DNA of 64,000 bases from a virus, in IMG/VR virus record IMGVR_UViG_3300037116_000074, positions 1 to 64,000 of that record. One strand, given 5' to 3'. Shown piece by piece: positions 43,566-51,308 of this stretch (position 1 is its first letter; each line of letters starts with the position of its first letter). The translations under genes were made by a program, and so were the position numbers. The notes below the pieces were generated by a model. It did not search any database. It was not told the DNA's origin and was given only the letters and a program-made list of their open reading frames with translations.

Positions 43566-44777
43566 TTAGGCTATTGTAGTCACGTTGCCAATTATTACTT
43601 GTAGTTCGGTTGTAGTCACAGCAATTCCTAAACTTTGAACCAAATCGCCGCTAGATGAAGGAGCTGTAGCTGTTACTGCTCCAGCGGTTCCAAGGAAATA
43701 ACGTGTTCCAACTGTTAAACTAGATTGTTGCGTATTAGGAGCACTACCAATTACAATTGTAATCGCTCCAGAAGCAGCACCTGTAAGAGCAAAACCATCA
43801 GCTTGTTTTGTAACATCTGTATTATCGGCATTACGAACTTTTAAGCCAGAAGAAGCCCATAAATTAATCATTGCTCCAGCTGCTATTGTTTCAGTAACAG
43901 TAACAGACATTGTTTGATAACCATTAGCTAATGGAAGAAATCCCGATACAGCACCCGAAGCACCTAAAGCAACTGCTCCAAAAGCAGGATCGGCCGAAGA
44001 ACCGGCTGAAACTAAAGCTAATCCAGCAGTAGCACTAGGCGCTACCTGATCGATTGGACCAGTACCTTCACCAATTAATACGGCATATTGAGTAAGTGAA
44101 GTGCGTCCAGTACCACCACCGGCTACGACGGCGGTAGAAAATGAAGGAGTAGACGAAGAACCTTGGCTAACTAATGGGATACCAGTAGTTGATGTTGGGG
44201 CGGCTAGGGCAACATTGCCAGTACCATTACCTACCACGACATTACCAGCGGTAATTGTAGCTAATCCTGTACCACCATGAGGTACACGTAACGTATTCGT
44301 AACATTAGCCACTAAATCAATGACTGGTTGAATAGTCCACCAATTAGCGCCATCGGACACGAAGAAATAGGTTTGATCTACAATAGATAACGTAGGTAAG
44401 GAAGCAGCGGAGGCAGCATTAATGGTTTGCGAACTCACGGTTGCGAAGGCAACATGATTTGTCCCATCAGCCGTAGATACTTGTACTAATAATGTTTGAC
44501 CAGAAAATGCTGTTGCATCAGGTAAGGTAGCAGTAACAGTAGCAGCAGCCGTTACGATATCAACAGATTCAAAATGAGCAATTAAAGCAGAAAAGCTAGC
44601 AGTATCAGTTCTAGGAGTAAAACTTGATGCTATAGCAGGTAGCATCGAACTATCAATTAAACCGGAGGAATTTAACGAAACAATCTTATTTGCATCTCCA
44701 GCGCCTGCTGAAGAGTTATTGGATGCTAAGAGTTCATCAGTTCCGGATGATAAAGTGAGATATTTATTACCAGCGAT
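43566..44777 (-). CDS. Fibre-like protein, paralogue of 44834-45877; apparent ATC start
   Basis: 403 residues if initiated at ATC 44777-44775. An internal ATG at 44645 would remove 44 residues that align with the N-terminus of the next paralogue (NKYLTLSSG versus NTKFVNLNASG; DSSMLPAIA versus DSSLLPALA). AAGGAAGG lies six bases before the ATC, and no ATG/GTG/TTG occurs in frame near it. Body: SFTPRTDTASFSALIAHFES, SDGANWWTI, GGTG repeats. Either a rare AUC start or a start-codon mutation (ATG to ATC). Confidence 0.7.
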   Translation of the reverse strand: MAGNKYLTLSSGTDELLASNNSSAGAGDANKIVSLNSSGLIDSSMLPAIASSFTPRTDTASFSALIAHFESVDIVTAAATVTATLPDATAFSGQTLLVQVSTADGTNHVAFATVSSQTINAASAASLPTLSIVDQTYFFVSDGANWWTIQPVIDLVANVTNTLRVPHGGTGLATITAGNVVVGNGTGNVALAAPTSTTGIPLVSQGSSSTPSFSTAVVAGGGTGRTSLTQYAVLIGEGTGPIDQVAPSATAGLALVSAGSSADPAFGAVALGASGAVSGFLPLANGYQTMSVTVTETIAAGAMINLWASSGLKVRNADNTDVTKQADGFALTGAASGAITIVIGSAPNTQQSSLTVGTRYFLGTAGAVTATAPSSSGDLVQSLGIAVTTTELQVIIGNVTTIA

Positions 44778-44833
44778 ATTATTCCTTCCTTATTAATGTA
44801 GGTAAGAATATTATAATACGCACCAGGCGGATT

Positions 44834-45877
44834 TTAACCTAAGACTACTGGAGGTTGCAATATTACTTGTAATTCAGTGGTAGATATGGCTACACCGACT
44901 TTTTGGACTATATATCCAGTCGTTGAGGGGAGGGTAGAGGTAACTGTTCCGGCCGTACTGAGATAATAGTCAGAACCGACTGTCAAACTAGATAGACCAG
45001 CGTTTGGACCATTACCCATTACAACTTGTCCTACAACAGTAGCTGATATAGCTAATGGAGCAAAACCTGTGGTTTTTTTAGGGGTAGAGTTGTCGGCTAA
45101 TTGAATCAGACCAGAAGAATCTATATATATCATTGCATTGGCGGGAATACTAGTAGAGCCTGCGGTTGCAGTCATCACTCCAGGTCCATTCAGGACTGGA
45201 AGAACACCAGTTACAGCAACGGATACATCTAAAGCTTGGAATGAAGGATCGGACGATGCGCCGTTAGAAACAAGGGCAAAATGTGTAGCGGAAGGGGCAA
45301 CTAATGTAACTGCACTTGTACCATTACCTAAAATTACATTATGAACTGTAAGCGATGTTTGTCCTGTACCACCATTAGCGACAGACAGATCGCCGGTAAC
45401 ATTATGGGCTAAATCAGTGACTGGGCTTACGGTCCACCAATTAGAACCATCTGAAATAAAGAAATATGTTTGATCGACATTAACCAGTACCGGCAATGAA
45501 GCAGGCGCAGAACCATTAACTGTCTGTGATGATACTGTTGCAAAAACTACATGATGAGAAGCGCTTACCGTAGAAACTTGAACAATTAATGTTTCTCCTG
45601 AATAAGCTGTAGCATCAGGCAAAGTTGCGGTTACGTTGGCAGCGGCCGTAGCTAAATCTACTGATTCAAAATAATTGATTAGAGCGGAAAAACTAGATGT
45701 ATCGGTTCTAGGGGTATAGCTGGCAGCAAGTGCTGGCAATAAAGAGCTGTCGATTTTTGCTGAGCCATTAAGGGCAACGATATCACCACTGACGGCACCT
45801 GAGCTTGTAGTTTGGCCTTCATATTGTTGGAGATCGCCACTGGCGTTTAAATTTACAAACTTAGTATTACTAGCCAT
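44834..45877 (-). CDS. Fibre-like protein
   Basis: 347 residues with normal ATG. Segment order matches the 43566 protein: SYTPRTDTSSFSALINYFES, LPDATAYSGETLIVQV, SDGSNWWTVSPV, LSVANGGTGQTSL, LPVLNGPG, then an end domain (SLTVGSDYYLSTAGTVTS, GVAISTTELQVIL). LPxxNGG and DGSNWW modules are common in tail/head fibres. No signal peptide. Confidence 0.78.
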   Translation of the reverse strand: MASNTKFVNLNASGDLQQYEGQTTSSGAVSGDIVALNGSAKIDSSLLPALAASYTPRTDTSSFSALINYFESVDLATAAANVTATLPDATAYSGETLIVQVSTVSASHHVVFATVSSQTVNGSAPASLPVLVNVDQTYFFISDGSNWWTVSPVTDLAHNVTGDLSVANGGTGQTSLTVHNVILGNGTSAVTLVAPSATHFALVSNGASSDPSFQALDVSVAVTGVLPVLNGPGVMTATAGSTSIPANAMIYIDSSGLIQLADNSTPKKTTGFAPLAISATVVGQVVMGNGPNAGLSSLTVGSDYYLSTAGTVTSTLPSTTGYIVQKVGVAISTTELQVILQPPVVLG

Positions 45878-45917
45878 CTGAACTCCTTACAATAAATCTA
45901 AGAATATTTTAACATGA

Positions 45918-46391
45918 TTAACCTAAAACAATACTGATTGAGCTAACTAAAATCAAACTAGTTGAACTTTGAGCAGTTCCAATATAACGCATCCAAGTAG
46001 AACCTACCGCCAAGGGTGTTGTCGATAAAACACCTAGTAAACCGACAAAATAACGACTACCAACCGTTAAGCCGGTCGTATTTAGTTGCCCCAACTGATT
46101 AACTGTTATAAGATGTCCGGTTAACCCTGCTTCGGTTGAAATACCAACGTATAATCCGGCTAATGTAACGTTCGTAGGATCGGCTGGATATAAAAGACCA
46201 CCGACTAAAACGCAAGCAATACCAGCAGCTATGTTAACGCCGCATTGGGCCGTAACAGCACTGCCACTGCCTGGAGGGCCGGCTGGGCCTTGAGCACCTA
46301 TAGATACGACCTGAATAGGTCCAGGAATTACTGTGACGGTTGAATCGCCCAGTAGAGAACTAATAGTAACTGTTCCTTCGACTAGGCTCAT
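45918..46391 (-). CDS. Fibre-like protein with collagen-type motif
   Basis: 157 residues. GAQGPAGPPGSGS (33-45) is a short collagen-like Gly-X-Y stretch, followed by a domain (GLTVGSRYFVGLLGVLS, YIGTAQSSTSLIL) related to the C-terminal domain of the two fibres downstream. ATGA overlap with the upstream gene. Confidence 0.75.
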   Translation of the reverse strand: MSLVEGTVTISSLLGDSTVTVIPGPIQVVSIGAQGPAGPPGSGSAVTAQCGVNIAAGIACVLVGGLLYPADPTNVTLAGLYVGISTEAGLTGHLITVNQLGQLNTTGLTVGSRYFVGLLGVLSTTPLAVGSTWMRYIGTAQSSTSLILVSSISIVLG

Positions 46392-46786
46392 GGACTTGTT
46401 ACGCCACTGAGCGCAGCTGCTGACCCTTGCAGGAATCCATCAACGGCAGGACCTCCACCTGGATATAACAACAGATCATAATCCATGAATAATTGACCAC
46501 CAACCATATACGGACCAAAAGCAGCTTCGATATCAGCTTGGGTAACATTTAAAAATATTTGCCCAGCCGTTGGATTAAATGTAATCGCTGGACTCATTCC
46601 GGTACTGGAAAGTGTTAAATAGATAGTAACCGGCGGAATAGAGCTTCCAAACGACATTTTGGCATTGTAGCCAGTTAAATTAACCGGATTGCCAGTGGTA
46701 GAATCAGTATAAGTTAATGTGTAATTAAAGTCCGAATTGAGCTTAATTGCAAACTGTCCAGAAAAACTAAAGACTCCAGCTGCCAT
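46388..46786 (-). CDS. Beta-sandwich structural protein in fibre operon
   Basis: 132 residues (FAIKLNSDFNYTLTYTDSTT, NLTGYNAKMSFGSS, FLNVTQADIEAAFGPY). Resembles baseplate/upper-fibre accessory domains; not certain. It starts two bases after the biotin-acceptor stop, so the two are probably translated together. Confidence 0.65.
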   Translation of the reverse strand: MAAGVFSFSGQFAIKLNSDFNYTLTYTDSTTGNPVNLTGYNAKMSFGSSIPPVTIYLTLSSTGMSPAITFNPTAGQIFLNVTQADIEAAFGPYMVGGQLFMDYDLLLYPGGGPAVDGFLQGSAAALSGVTSP

Positions 46787-46788
46787 CC

Positions 46789-47010
46789 TTAAACCTCAAT
46801 AACAGTCCCTAACTCTTGTCCTTCTTGTACGAATTCACCCTCATGAACAAGCAGCTCTAGTTTACCATTCAATTCATTAGTAACTTCATAAAATAGCTTC
46901 ATAACTTCAATGTTGAGAATTAACTCATCTACCTTGACTATAGAGCCCGAAGGCATTAGTATTTGAGATACAATTCCTGAAACTGGTGAAAATAAGGTTT
47001 CTTTACGCAT
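46789..47010 (-). CDS. Free-standing biotinyl acceptor domain (BCCP-like)
   Basis: 73 residues from ATG 47010, exactly one biotinyl/lipoyl domain. Seen: FSPVSGIVSQILMPSGSIVK (first half-hairpin), the acceptor turn IEVMKLF with K38, then NGKLELLVHEGEFVQEGQEL. The MK pair at the turn is characteristic of biotin acceptors (EAMKM in carboxylases), not of lipoyl domains (DKA). No carboxylase gene is nearby. It is the first gene of the minus-strand operon of fibre, scaffold and capsid genes. A BirA-like ligase is encoded at 51309. A biotinylated virion or assembly protein is the obvious inference, not demonstrated. Confidence 0.88.
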   Translation of the reverse strand: MRKETLFSPVSGIVSQILMPSGSIVKVDELILNIEVMKLFYEVTNELNGKLELLVHEGEFVQEGQELGTVIEV

Positions 47011-47532
47011 ATGCATCCCGATTTAATAGCTGAACAATTATACAACGCTATGCAGCAACCGCCCGATAGAAAAACGTGGAGACGGTTTTTGCGTAAATTT
47101 AGTCTACCTGATGAAAATGCATGCTGGGAATGGAAAGCATACCTGAATCCTGCATATTATGGACAATTTAGATTGCGTAATTATAAACATGGGTTAGATT
47201 TGGCGACTAGGGTTATTATGACATGGCTATATGGACCTATCCAAGCAACATTGGTCGTTGATCATATGATGTGTAATAATCCTCCCTGTATTAATCCACA
47301 ACATCTGCATATCACTAGTCAAAGGGAAAATTTATTACGCTCTGATCAGACCTTAGCTGGGAAATGTATACGTAAAACTCATTGCCCACAAGGACATGCA
47401 TATTCTTTCATGAATACCCGGATAAGTTATAAGCGGGGATGTCCAGGCCGTACATGTCGTAAGTGTGATGCAATCAAGCAGGCTCTAAAACGACAGCACA
47501 TCAAGAGGGGTGACTTGTTATTACAATTATAG
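47011..47532 (+). CDS. HNH endonuclease (HNH_3-type)
   Basis: 173 residues, a different family from the zinc-ribbon copies: CWEWKAYLNPAYYGQFRL, ATRVIMTWLYG, VVDHMMCNNPPCINPQHL (catalytic DH and zinc Cys), SQRENLLRSD, and a C-terminal CPQGHAY...CRKC ribbon. It starts one base from the divergent biotin-acceptor ATG, so its promoter must lie inside that gene. Homing endonuclease likely. Confidence 0.9.
   Translation: MHPDLIAEQLYNAMQQPPDRKTWRRFLRKFSLPDENACWEWKAYLNPAYYGQFRLRNYKHGLDLATRVIMTWLYGPIQATLVVDHMMCNNPPCINPQHLHITSQRENLLRSDQTLAGKCIRKTHCPQGHAYSFMNTRISYKRGCPGRTCRKCDAIKQALKRQHIKRGDLLLQL
47037..47042 (-). promoter_or_regulatory. -10 box for the biotin-acceptor/fibre operon
   Basis: Minus-strand TATAAT (47042 to 47037), inside the HNH coding sequence, about 27 bases ahead of ATG 47010. 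A ribosome site (CGGGA) lies five bases before the start. No clear -35. Confidence 0.4.
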
Positions 47533-48071
47533 TCAGTGATCTAAAATCTCTAGCCGCTGATACACTGTTTACCGCTAGTGATGTGAAGGTTTACAATCGC
47601 TCCAAGATTAAAATCATCCGACAACATGCAATCGCAAGTTGTGGAGATGAAACTGATGGAGTTCGCTTTGAACGATGGTTTTTTGAACAAGGCGGAGAAA
47701 GTTTTTTGTGTGAGGGAGAATTTTCAGTCATTGTTATGACGAAGGAAAGATTCTTAATTGGTGAAACACTAGATGACTTAAAAGAACTTCGCAAGATGTG
47801 GCAACCGGGACGGAAGTTGGGATTAGGAATGGCTAATGCCGTTGCTGCTGCTGAGATTCTAATGAAAGAAGCAAATTATAATGCTCATAAAGCTGCTTAC
47901 GCAGCAGCGGGGTATAATACACACTGCGGTATGCCAATATACTCCATTACGAAAACTCAATTACGAAATATTAGTCCAGATTTTGCCGGATGGTGGATAG
48001 GTGATTATCAAACACCAATTAATAAAATGAATAACTTTCTTATCTCTCACAAGCAATGGTTAAAAACATGA
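47520..48071 (+). CDS. Proteasome-like Ntn-hydrolase, apparent ATT start
   Basis: A GTG at 47583 would cut off the conserved N-terminus. Reading upstream in frame gives ATT-ACA-ATT-ATA-GTC-AGT, i.e. (M)TIIVSDLKSLAADTLF, which restores the family's Thr nucleophile at position 2 and the AADTL motif. GAGGGG lies nine bases before the ATT, and the reading frame is closed just upstream (TGA 47511). 183 residues, ending in GLGMANAVAAAEILM and IYSITKTQ, matching the 6522 paralogue's ALGSGEDFAMAAML. Overlaps the HNH gene by 13 bases. Cytoplasmic, unlike the exported paralogue. Confidence 0.7.
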   Translation: MTIIVSDLKSLAADTLFTASDVKVYNRSKIKIIRQHAIASCGDETDGVRFERWFFEQGGESFLCEGEFSVIVMTKERFLIGETLDDLKELRKMWQPGRKLGLGMANAVAAAEILMKEANYNAHKAAYAAAGYNTHCGMPIYSITKTQLRNISPDFAGWWIGDYQTPINKMNNFLISHKQWLKT

Positions 48072-48613
48072 CCCCAGGGCCTTACATAACTGCCGTTATC
48101 GGCGCACGTAAGAGTGGGAAAACTACTGCTTGCGAAATTTTAAACAGCATGCATCCGGATTCGGAACGCATATCCATGATGGGTTATGGTATTCGGGCCT
48201 TTGCCGATCTGCATGACATTCGACTGGAAGCATTCTGGCAAGAACGCACCAGGGAAGAGAATCGATCCTTATATAATGTATTCAGTGAACATCAACGTAA
48301 GCAAAATCCACGGATTTTCTTGGATCCAATCTTGGCATTTATTAAATCTAAAACGCATGTCATTATTGATGATATTTTTTATTACAATGAGTTACAAGCC
48401 CTTGTAGAATGCCGGGCACATATTCTATTATTAGAGGTTCCAGATGATACCAGACTCACTAGGGGCTGGACTAAGAGTATGAATCAACAACCGATGGAAC
48501 AGGAAGTAGCCGCTATTAAAGGCGATACTATTAAACATTGGCGAAACGTGGAAATAATACAAAATACAATGGCTATTAATGAATTTCGTTTTATTTTGAG
48601 TAATTGCAAATGA
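48056..48613 (+). CDS. P-loop kinase, probable deoxynucleoside monophosphate kinase
   Basis: 185 residues; start ATG 48056 or 48068. P-loop GARKSGKTT (near 16-24), followed by SERISMMGYGIRAFADLH and VIIDDIFYYNE (Walker B-like), the layout of phage dNMP kinases (T4 gp1-like). Would supply dNDPs for phage DNA. Other P-loop NTPases of this size cannot be excluded. Confidence 0.7.
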   Translation: MVKNMTPGPYITAVIGARKSGKTTACEILNSMHPDSERISMMGYGIRAFADLHDIRLEAFWQERTREENRSLYNVFSEHQRKQNPRIFLDPILAFIKSKTHVIIDDIFYYNELQALVECRAHILLLEVPDDTRLTRGWTKSMNQQPMEQEVAAIKGDTIKHWRNVEIIQNTMAINEFRFILSNCK

Positions 48614-48816
48614 GTATAAGAATTAAAATTCTAACAGATCATGGGCAGGCACTTTACTTTGGTGACTATGCTACTGTGAGTAGTGCTATTCAAGCAATCA
48701 GTATTGTGGAAAATTTTCATACTTTTCGGGATCGTATGTTTGTAGAGCATAAATTAAGTACATTGGAACAAACGGTTACGCCTGAAGCGGAACGAATACA
48801 ACTTTATCCATTATGA
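48610..48816 (+). CDS. Small hypothetical protein
   Basis: 68 residues from ATG 48610 (ATGA overlap with the kinase). Beta-alpha mix (IRIKILTDHGQALYFGDYAT). Overlaps the following PDZ gene by four bases. Unknown. Confidence 0.6.
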   Translation: MSIRIKILTDHGQALYFGDYATVSSAIQAISIVENFHTFRDRMFVEHKLSTLEQTVTPEAERIQLYPL

Positions 48817-49172
48817 AATTGCTCTTATTAACTAGCTGCATAATATTAGCAACATATTATGGAGGTGTTTCTGTGGGGCATGGTAAGCCGGGGCGCATTG
48901 GTATTAAGTATGATCCAGTGCGCCATCAAATAGTGCATGTGTATAGACATACGCCAGCTGCTGAAGCAGATTTAAAGCCGGGAGATATCATACTGCATGT
49001 GAATGCGGCCGATATTACTGGAGAAGCATTTACTTTTGTTAACTTGACGATTAAACGTAAGAATGTAATATTTAATGTCGAAATAGAACGTATACCGAAT
49101 GAGTGGGTTCATGAGCAACAAGAAGCCCCTGACACAGAAATCGACCCAAGAATCACGCCCAAAACAGCGTAA
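48813..49172 (+). CDS. Exported PDZ-domain protein
   Basis: 119 residues. Leader MKLLLLTSCIILATYYGG, then one PDZ domain: GRIGIKYDPVRHQIVHVY (peptide-binding loop and strand), TPAAEADLKPGDIILHVNAA (the classic xGLKxGDxIxxVNG pattern), a helix and VIFNVEIERIP. The PDZ is the whole mature protein; no protease. Could bait or modulate periplasmic proteases such as DegP/Tsp types. The same fold recurs at 32631 and 54895. Confidence 0.8.
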   Translation: MKLLLLTSCIILATYYGGVSVGHGKPGRIGIKYDPVRHQIVHVYRHTPAAEADLKPGDIILHVNAADITGEAFTFVNLTIKRKNVIFNVEIERIPNEWVHEQQEAPDTEIDPRITPKTA

Positions 49173-49539
49173 GACTATTTATTTAGCCGGGCAAATGTCC
49201 GGTGTGAAAAATCATAACTATCCTAAATTCTTCAGAGGGCAGGCTAGGCTGGAGAAAGCTGGCTATGAAGTAATTAATCCAGCCAGATTAAACACCGTAG
49301 GTGATGCCTGGAGCGATTGTTTGCGGAATGACATTCTACATATTGTAAAATATTGTGACGGAATTGCCCTCCTGGATGACTGGATGTTATCACGGGGTGC
49401 TAGATTAGAGTTAGCAATTGCATTAAGATTAGAAATGTTTGTAATTTCAGCGCACACGCTAAAACCAATGCATATTACATTAGATAAATTGTTCTTACAT
49501 CGCAAGAGGGGTGGATATGTCGCAAGATACAAAGGATAA
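49111..49539 (+). CDS. DUF4406 nucleoside deoxyribosyltransferase-like protein
   Basis: 142 residues from ATG 49111. IYLAGQMSGVKNHNYPKFFR (about 23-42), GYEVINPARL, WSDCLRNDILHIVKYCDGIA and DDWMLSRGARLELAIA are the conserved blocks of the DUF4406/deoxyribosyltransferase-like family common in phages. May process nucleotides or nucleosides. Overlaps the PDZ gene by 62 bases in another frame. Confidence 0.85.
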   Translation: MSNKKPLTQKSTQESRPKQRKTIYLAGQMSGVKNHNYPKFFRGQARLEKAGYEVINPARLNTVGDAWSDCLRNDILHIVKYCDGIALLDDWMLSRGARLELAIALRLEMFVISAHTLKPMHITLDKLFLHRKRGGYVARYKG

Positions 49540-50023
49540 GAAGCGTACAATACGACCACTGAATCAACGGTTGAAAGATGCAGCTAATCTACTAGCTGCG
49601 CCTAAATTATTTAGACCAATATTAGATAAGAATATATATGGTAATAATTCATTTGAAGATTTAGATGTACCAAAAGTTCATATCACTATCACTCCCGATC
49701 CGAACTATGATACCGGTGCAAAGAAAAACGATTCCGGTAAACTCCCTATTGATCTCATACCAGTACGCCCCTTATTGGATTTAGCAGCTGTTTTACAACA
49801 CGGGCAAATTAAATATGATGCCAACAACTGGCGTAATGGGTTTTTGTTTAGCCGTACCTATGCAGCAGCACAACGACATCTCCTAGCTTGGCATAGTGGT
49901 GAGGATAACGATTCTGATTCGGGGCTTAGTCATTTAATGCATGCAGCTTGTAATTTATTTTTTCTTTCAGAATTTATGACAACACATAAGGAATTAGATG
50001 ACAGGGTAAAACAAAATGACTAA
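49517..50023 (+). CDS. dATP/dGTP diphosphohydrolase-like protein (DUF5664 family)
   Basis: 168 residues from ATG 49517 (GAGGGG upstream). After a variable N-terminus, the block KKNDSGKLPIDLIPVRPLLD, GQIKYDANNWRNG, AAQRHLLAWHSGED and GLSHLMHAACNLFFLSEF is the conserved phage domain named after dATP/dGTP diphosphohydrolases. The Asp/Glu/His set suggests a MazG-like metal site. Together with the kinase and DUF4406 gene it forms a nucleotide-pool cassette. Confidence 0.8.
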   Translation: MSQDTKDKKRTIRPLNQRLKDAANLLAAPKLFRPILDKNIYGNNSFEDLDVPKVHITITPDPNYDTGAKKNDSGKLPIDLIPVRPLLDLAAVLQHGQIKYDANNWRNGFLFSRTYAAAQRHLLAWHSGEDNDSDSGLSHLMHAACNLFFLSEFMTTHKELDDRVKQND

Positions 50024-50204
50024 AAATGAATTGAAATTAATCAAGAAAACTACATTAGTAGCGGCAATTGAATTGGTATGCCTTCACTTTCATGGACAAG
50101 GTGCTACTGAAGCTGAGCAGGCTGATTATTGGATTCGAAAAGCAATTATAGGTAAGAAAGGAATAGAAATTAATGCCGAAGAAACACAACCAGTATCTGA
50201 ATAA
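50016..50204 (+). CDS. Small hypothetical protein
   Basis: 62 residues, helical, overlapping both neighbours. Unknown. Confidence 0.5.
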   Translation: MTKNELKLIKKTTLVAAIELVCLHFHGQGATEAEQADYWIRKAIIGKKGIEINAEETQPVSE

Positions 50205-50691
50205 ACTCCTATTACTGATAACTCTGTTCGTAATTTGCGTACCATCATACGCAGAGTGCGTAACTATCCAGCGCGTCATAGATGGCGATACTGTTGTCAC
50301 CGAAGCTGGCGAACATGTACGCTTAGCGGAGATAGACGCTCCAGAGCATAATCAACGATTCGGGTATGAGTCCACACAATATCTTATTCATCTATTGGCA
50401 GTAACGGATAATGTTGTAGAACTAGATCGTGGCGATCACGATCGCTATGGACGAACTATTGGATTTTTGAATAGTAAGACTATAGGTTGCTTAAATTCTT
50501 TAATGGTTATGGATGGATACGCCTGGGTATATGTGAAATATGCTCACGATGCCGGTGTTTGGTATAGAGCAGAGAATCAGGCTAAATTTAATCATCTGGG
50601 GTTATGGATCGATAGAAATCCAGTGCCACCTTGGACGTTTAGGTTAATGGAGAAGCAACACTCTCCCATGCTGTATAGGATAAGACAATGA
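50173..50691 (+). CDS. Secreted thermonuclease-like protein (SNase)
   Basis: 172 residues with leader YLNKLLLLITLFVICVPSYA. SNase fold: VIDGDTVV (about 36-43), RLAEIDAPEHNQRFG (catalytic Arg and Glu/Asp), DHDRYGRTIGFL (second catalytic Arg), GLWIDRNPVPPWTFR at the end. A calcium-dependent nuclease exported to the periplasm; could degrade entering competitor DNA or host nucleic acid during lysis. Confidence 0.88.
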   Translation: MPKKHNQYLNKLLLLITLFVICVPSYAECVTIQRVIDGDTVVTEAGEHVRLAEIDAPEHNQRFGYESTQYLIHLLAVTDNVVELDRGDHDRYGRTIGFLNSKTIGCLNSLMVMDGYAWVYVKYAHDAGVWYRAENQAKFNHLGLWIDRNPVPPWTFRLMEKQHSPMLYRIRQ

Positions 50692-50870
50692 ATAGGCTTG
50701 AAAAACAAGAACGATTATTCGCTATTACACAGCTAGCTAAAGCTATCTTCATAGAGAAAGCAAAACAAATTAGCTTTACGCAAGATGTGGATGTAAGCTT
50801 AATGGTAGCAGAATGTTTTATAGCGGCGGAGCAATTTCTAGATGGGCAAGAGGCTTATGCTAAAAAATAA
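50688..50870 (+). CDS. Small helical hypothetical protein
   Basis: 60 residues, helical, between two SNase-like genes and overlapping both. Could be a partner of either; unknown. Confidence 0.5.
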   Translation: MNRLEKQERLFAITQLAKAIFIEKAKQISFTQDVDVSLMVAECFIAAEQFLDGQEAYAKK

Positions 50871-51306
50871 TAAATTATTAGTTCTTTTATTCCTAGTAAC
50901 TTTTATGTTACCAGCGACTGCCAGGCCGGCTATGCAAATATTCTATGGTGCCAAGGTGATGCATATCTGTAATGCCAATACCATTATTGTGAATGATTTA
51001 TACACGCATGAATTAGAGACAGTAATTATAGCCGGTACAATAGCACCGACTAATTTTAATCAGGATGATAATGGGAAGCGATACCTTACTACTATGATAC
51101 TGGGGCAAGAAGTAGATGTCTTGTCGTATGGGCACGACAAGTATGGTCGTGTTGTCGCAGATTTGAAAGATCATCGAAATTTATGGATATCATACGATTT
51201 GATTGCAGGTGGGTTCGTATATTGGAATAGAAGTCTAGGGTATGACTATACAGCAGAGCACTGTGAGAACTTTGCTAGGAAGCATCATAGTGGGGTGTGG
51301 AGGTAG
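50857..51306 (+). CDS. Secreted degenerate SNase-like protein
   Basis: 149 residues from ATG 50857. Leader LLVLLFLVTFMLPATARP. The fold is recognisable (VMHICNANTIIVNDLY; HDKYGRVVADL; FARKHHSGVWR). However, the RLAEIDAPE motif of its neighbour is replaced by VIIAGTIAPT, so the first Arg and the acidic residues are lost while the second Arg remains. Probably not a standard nuclease; perhaps a pseudoenzyme partner or inhibitor. Likely a diverged duplication of the 50173 gene. Confidence 0.7.
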   Translation: MLKNNKLLVLLFLVTFMLPATARPAMQIFYGAKVMHICNANTIIVNDLYTHELETVIIAGTIAPTNFNQDDNGKRYLTTMILGQEVDVLSYGHDKYGRVVADLKDHRNLWISYDLIAGGFVYWNRSLGYDYTAEHCENFARKHHSGVWR

Positions 51307-51308
51307 AT

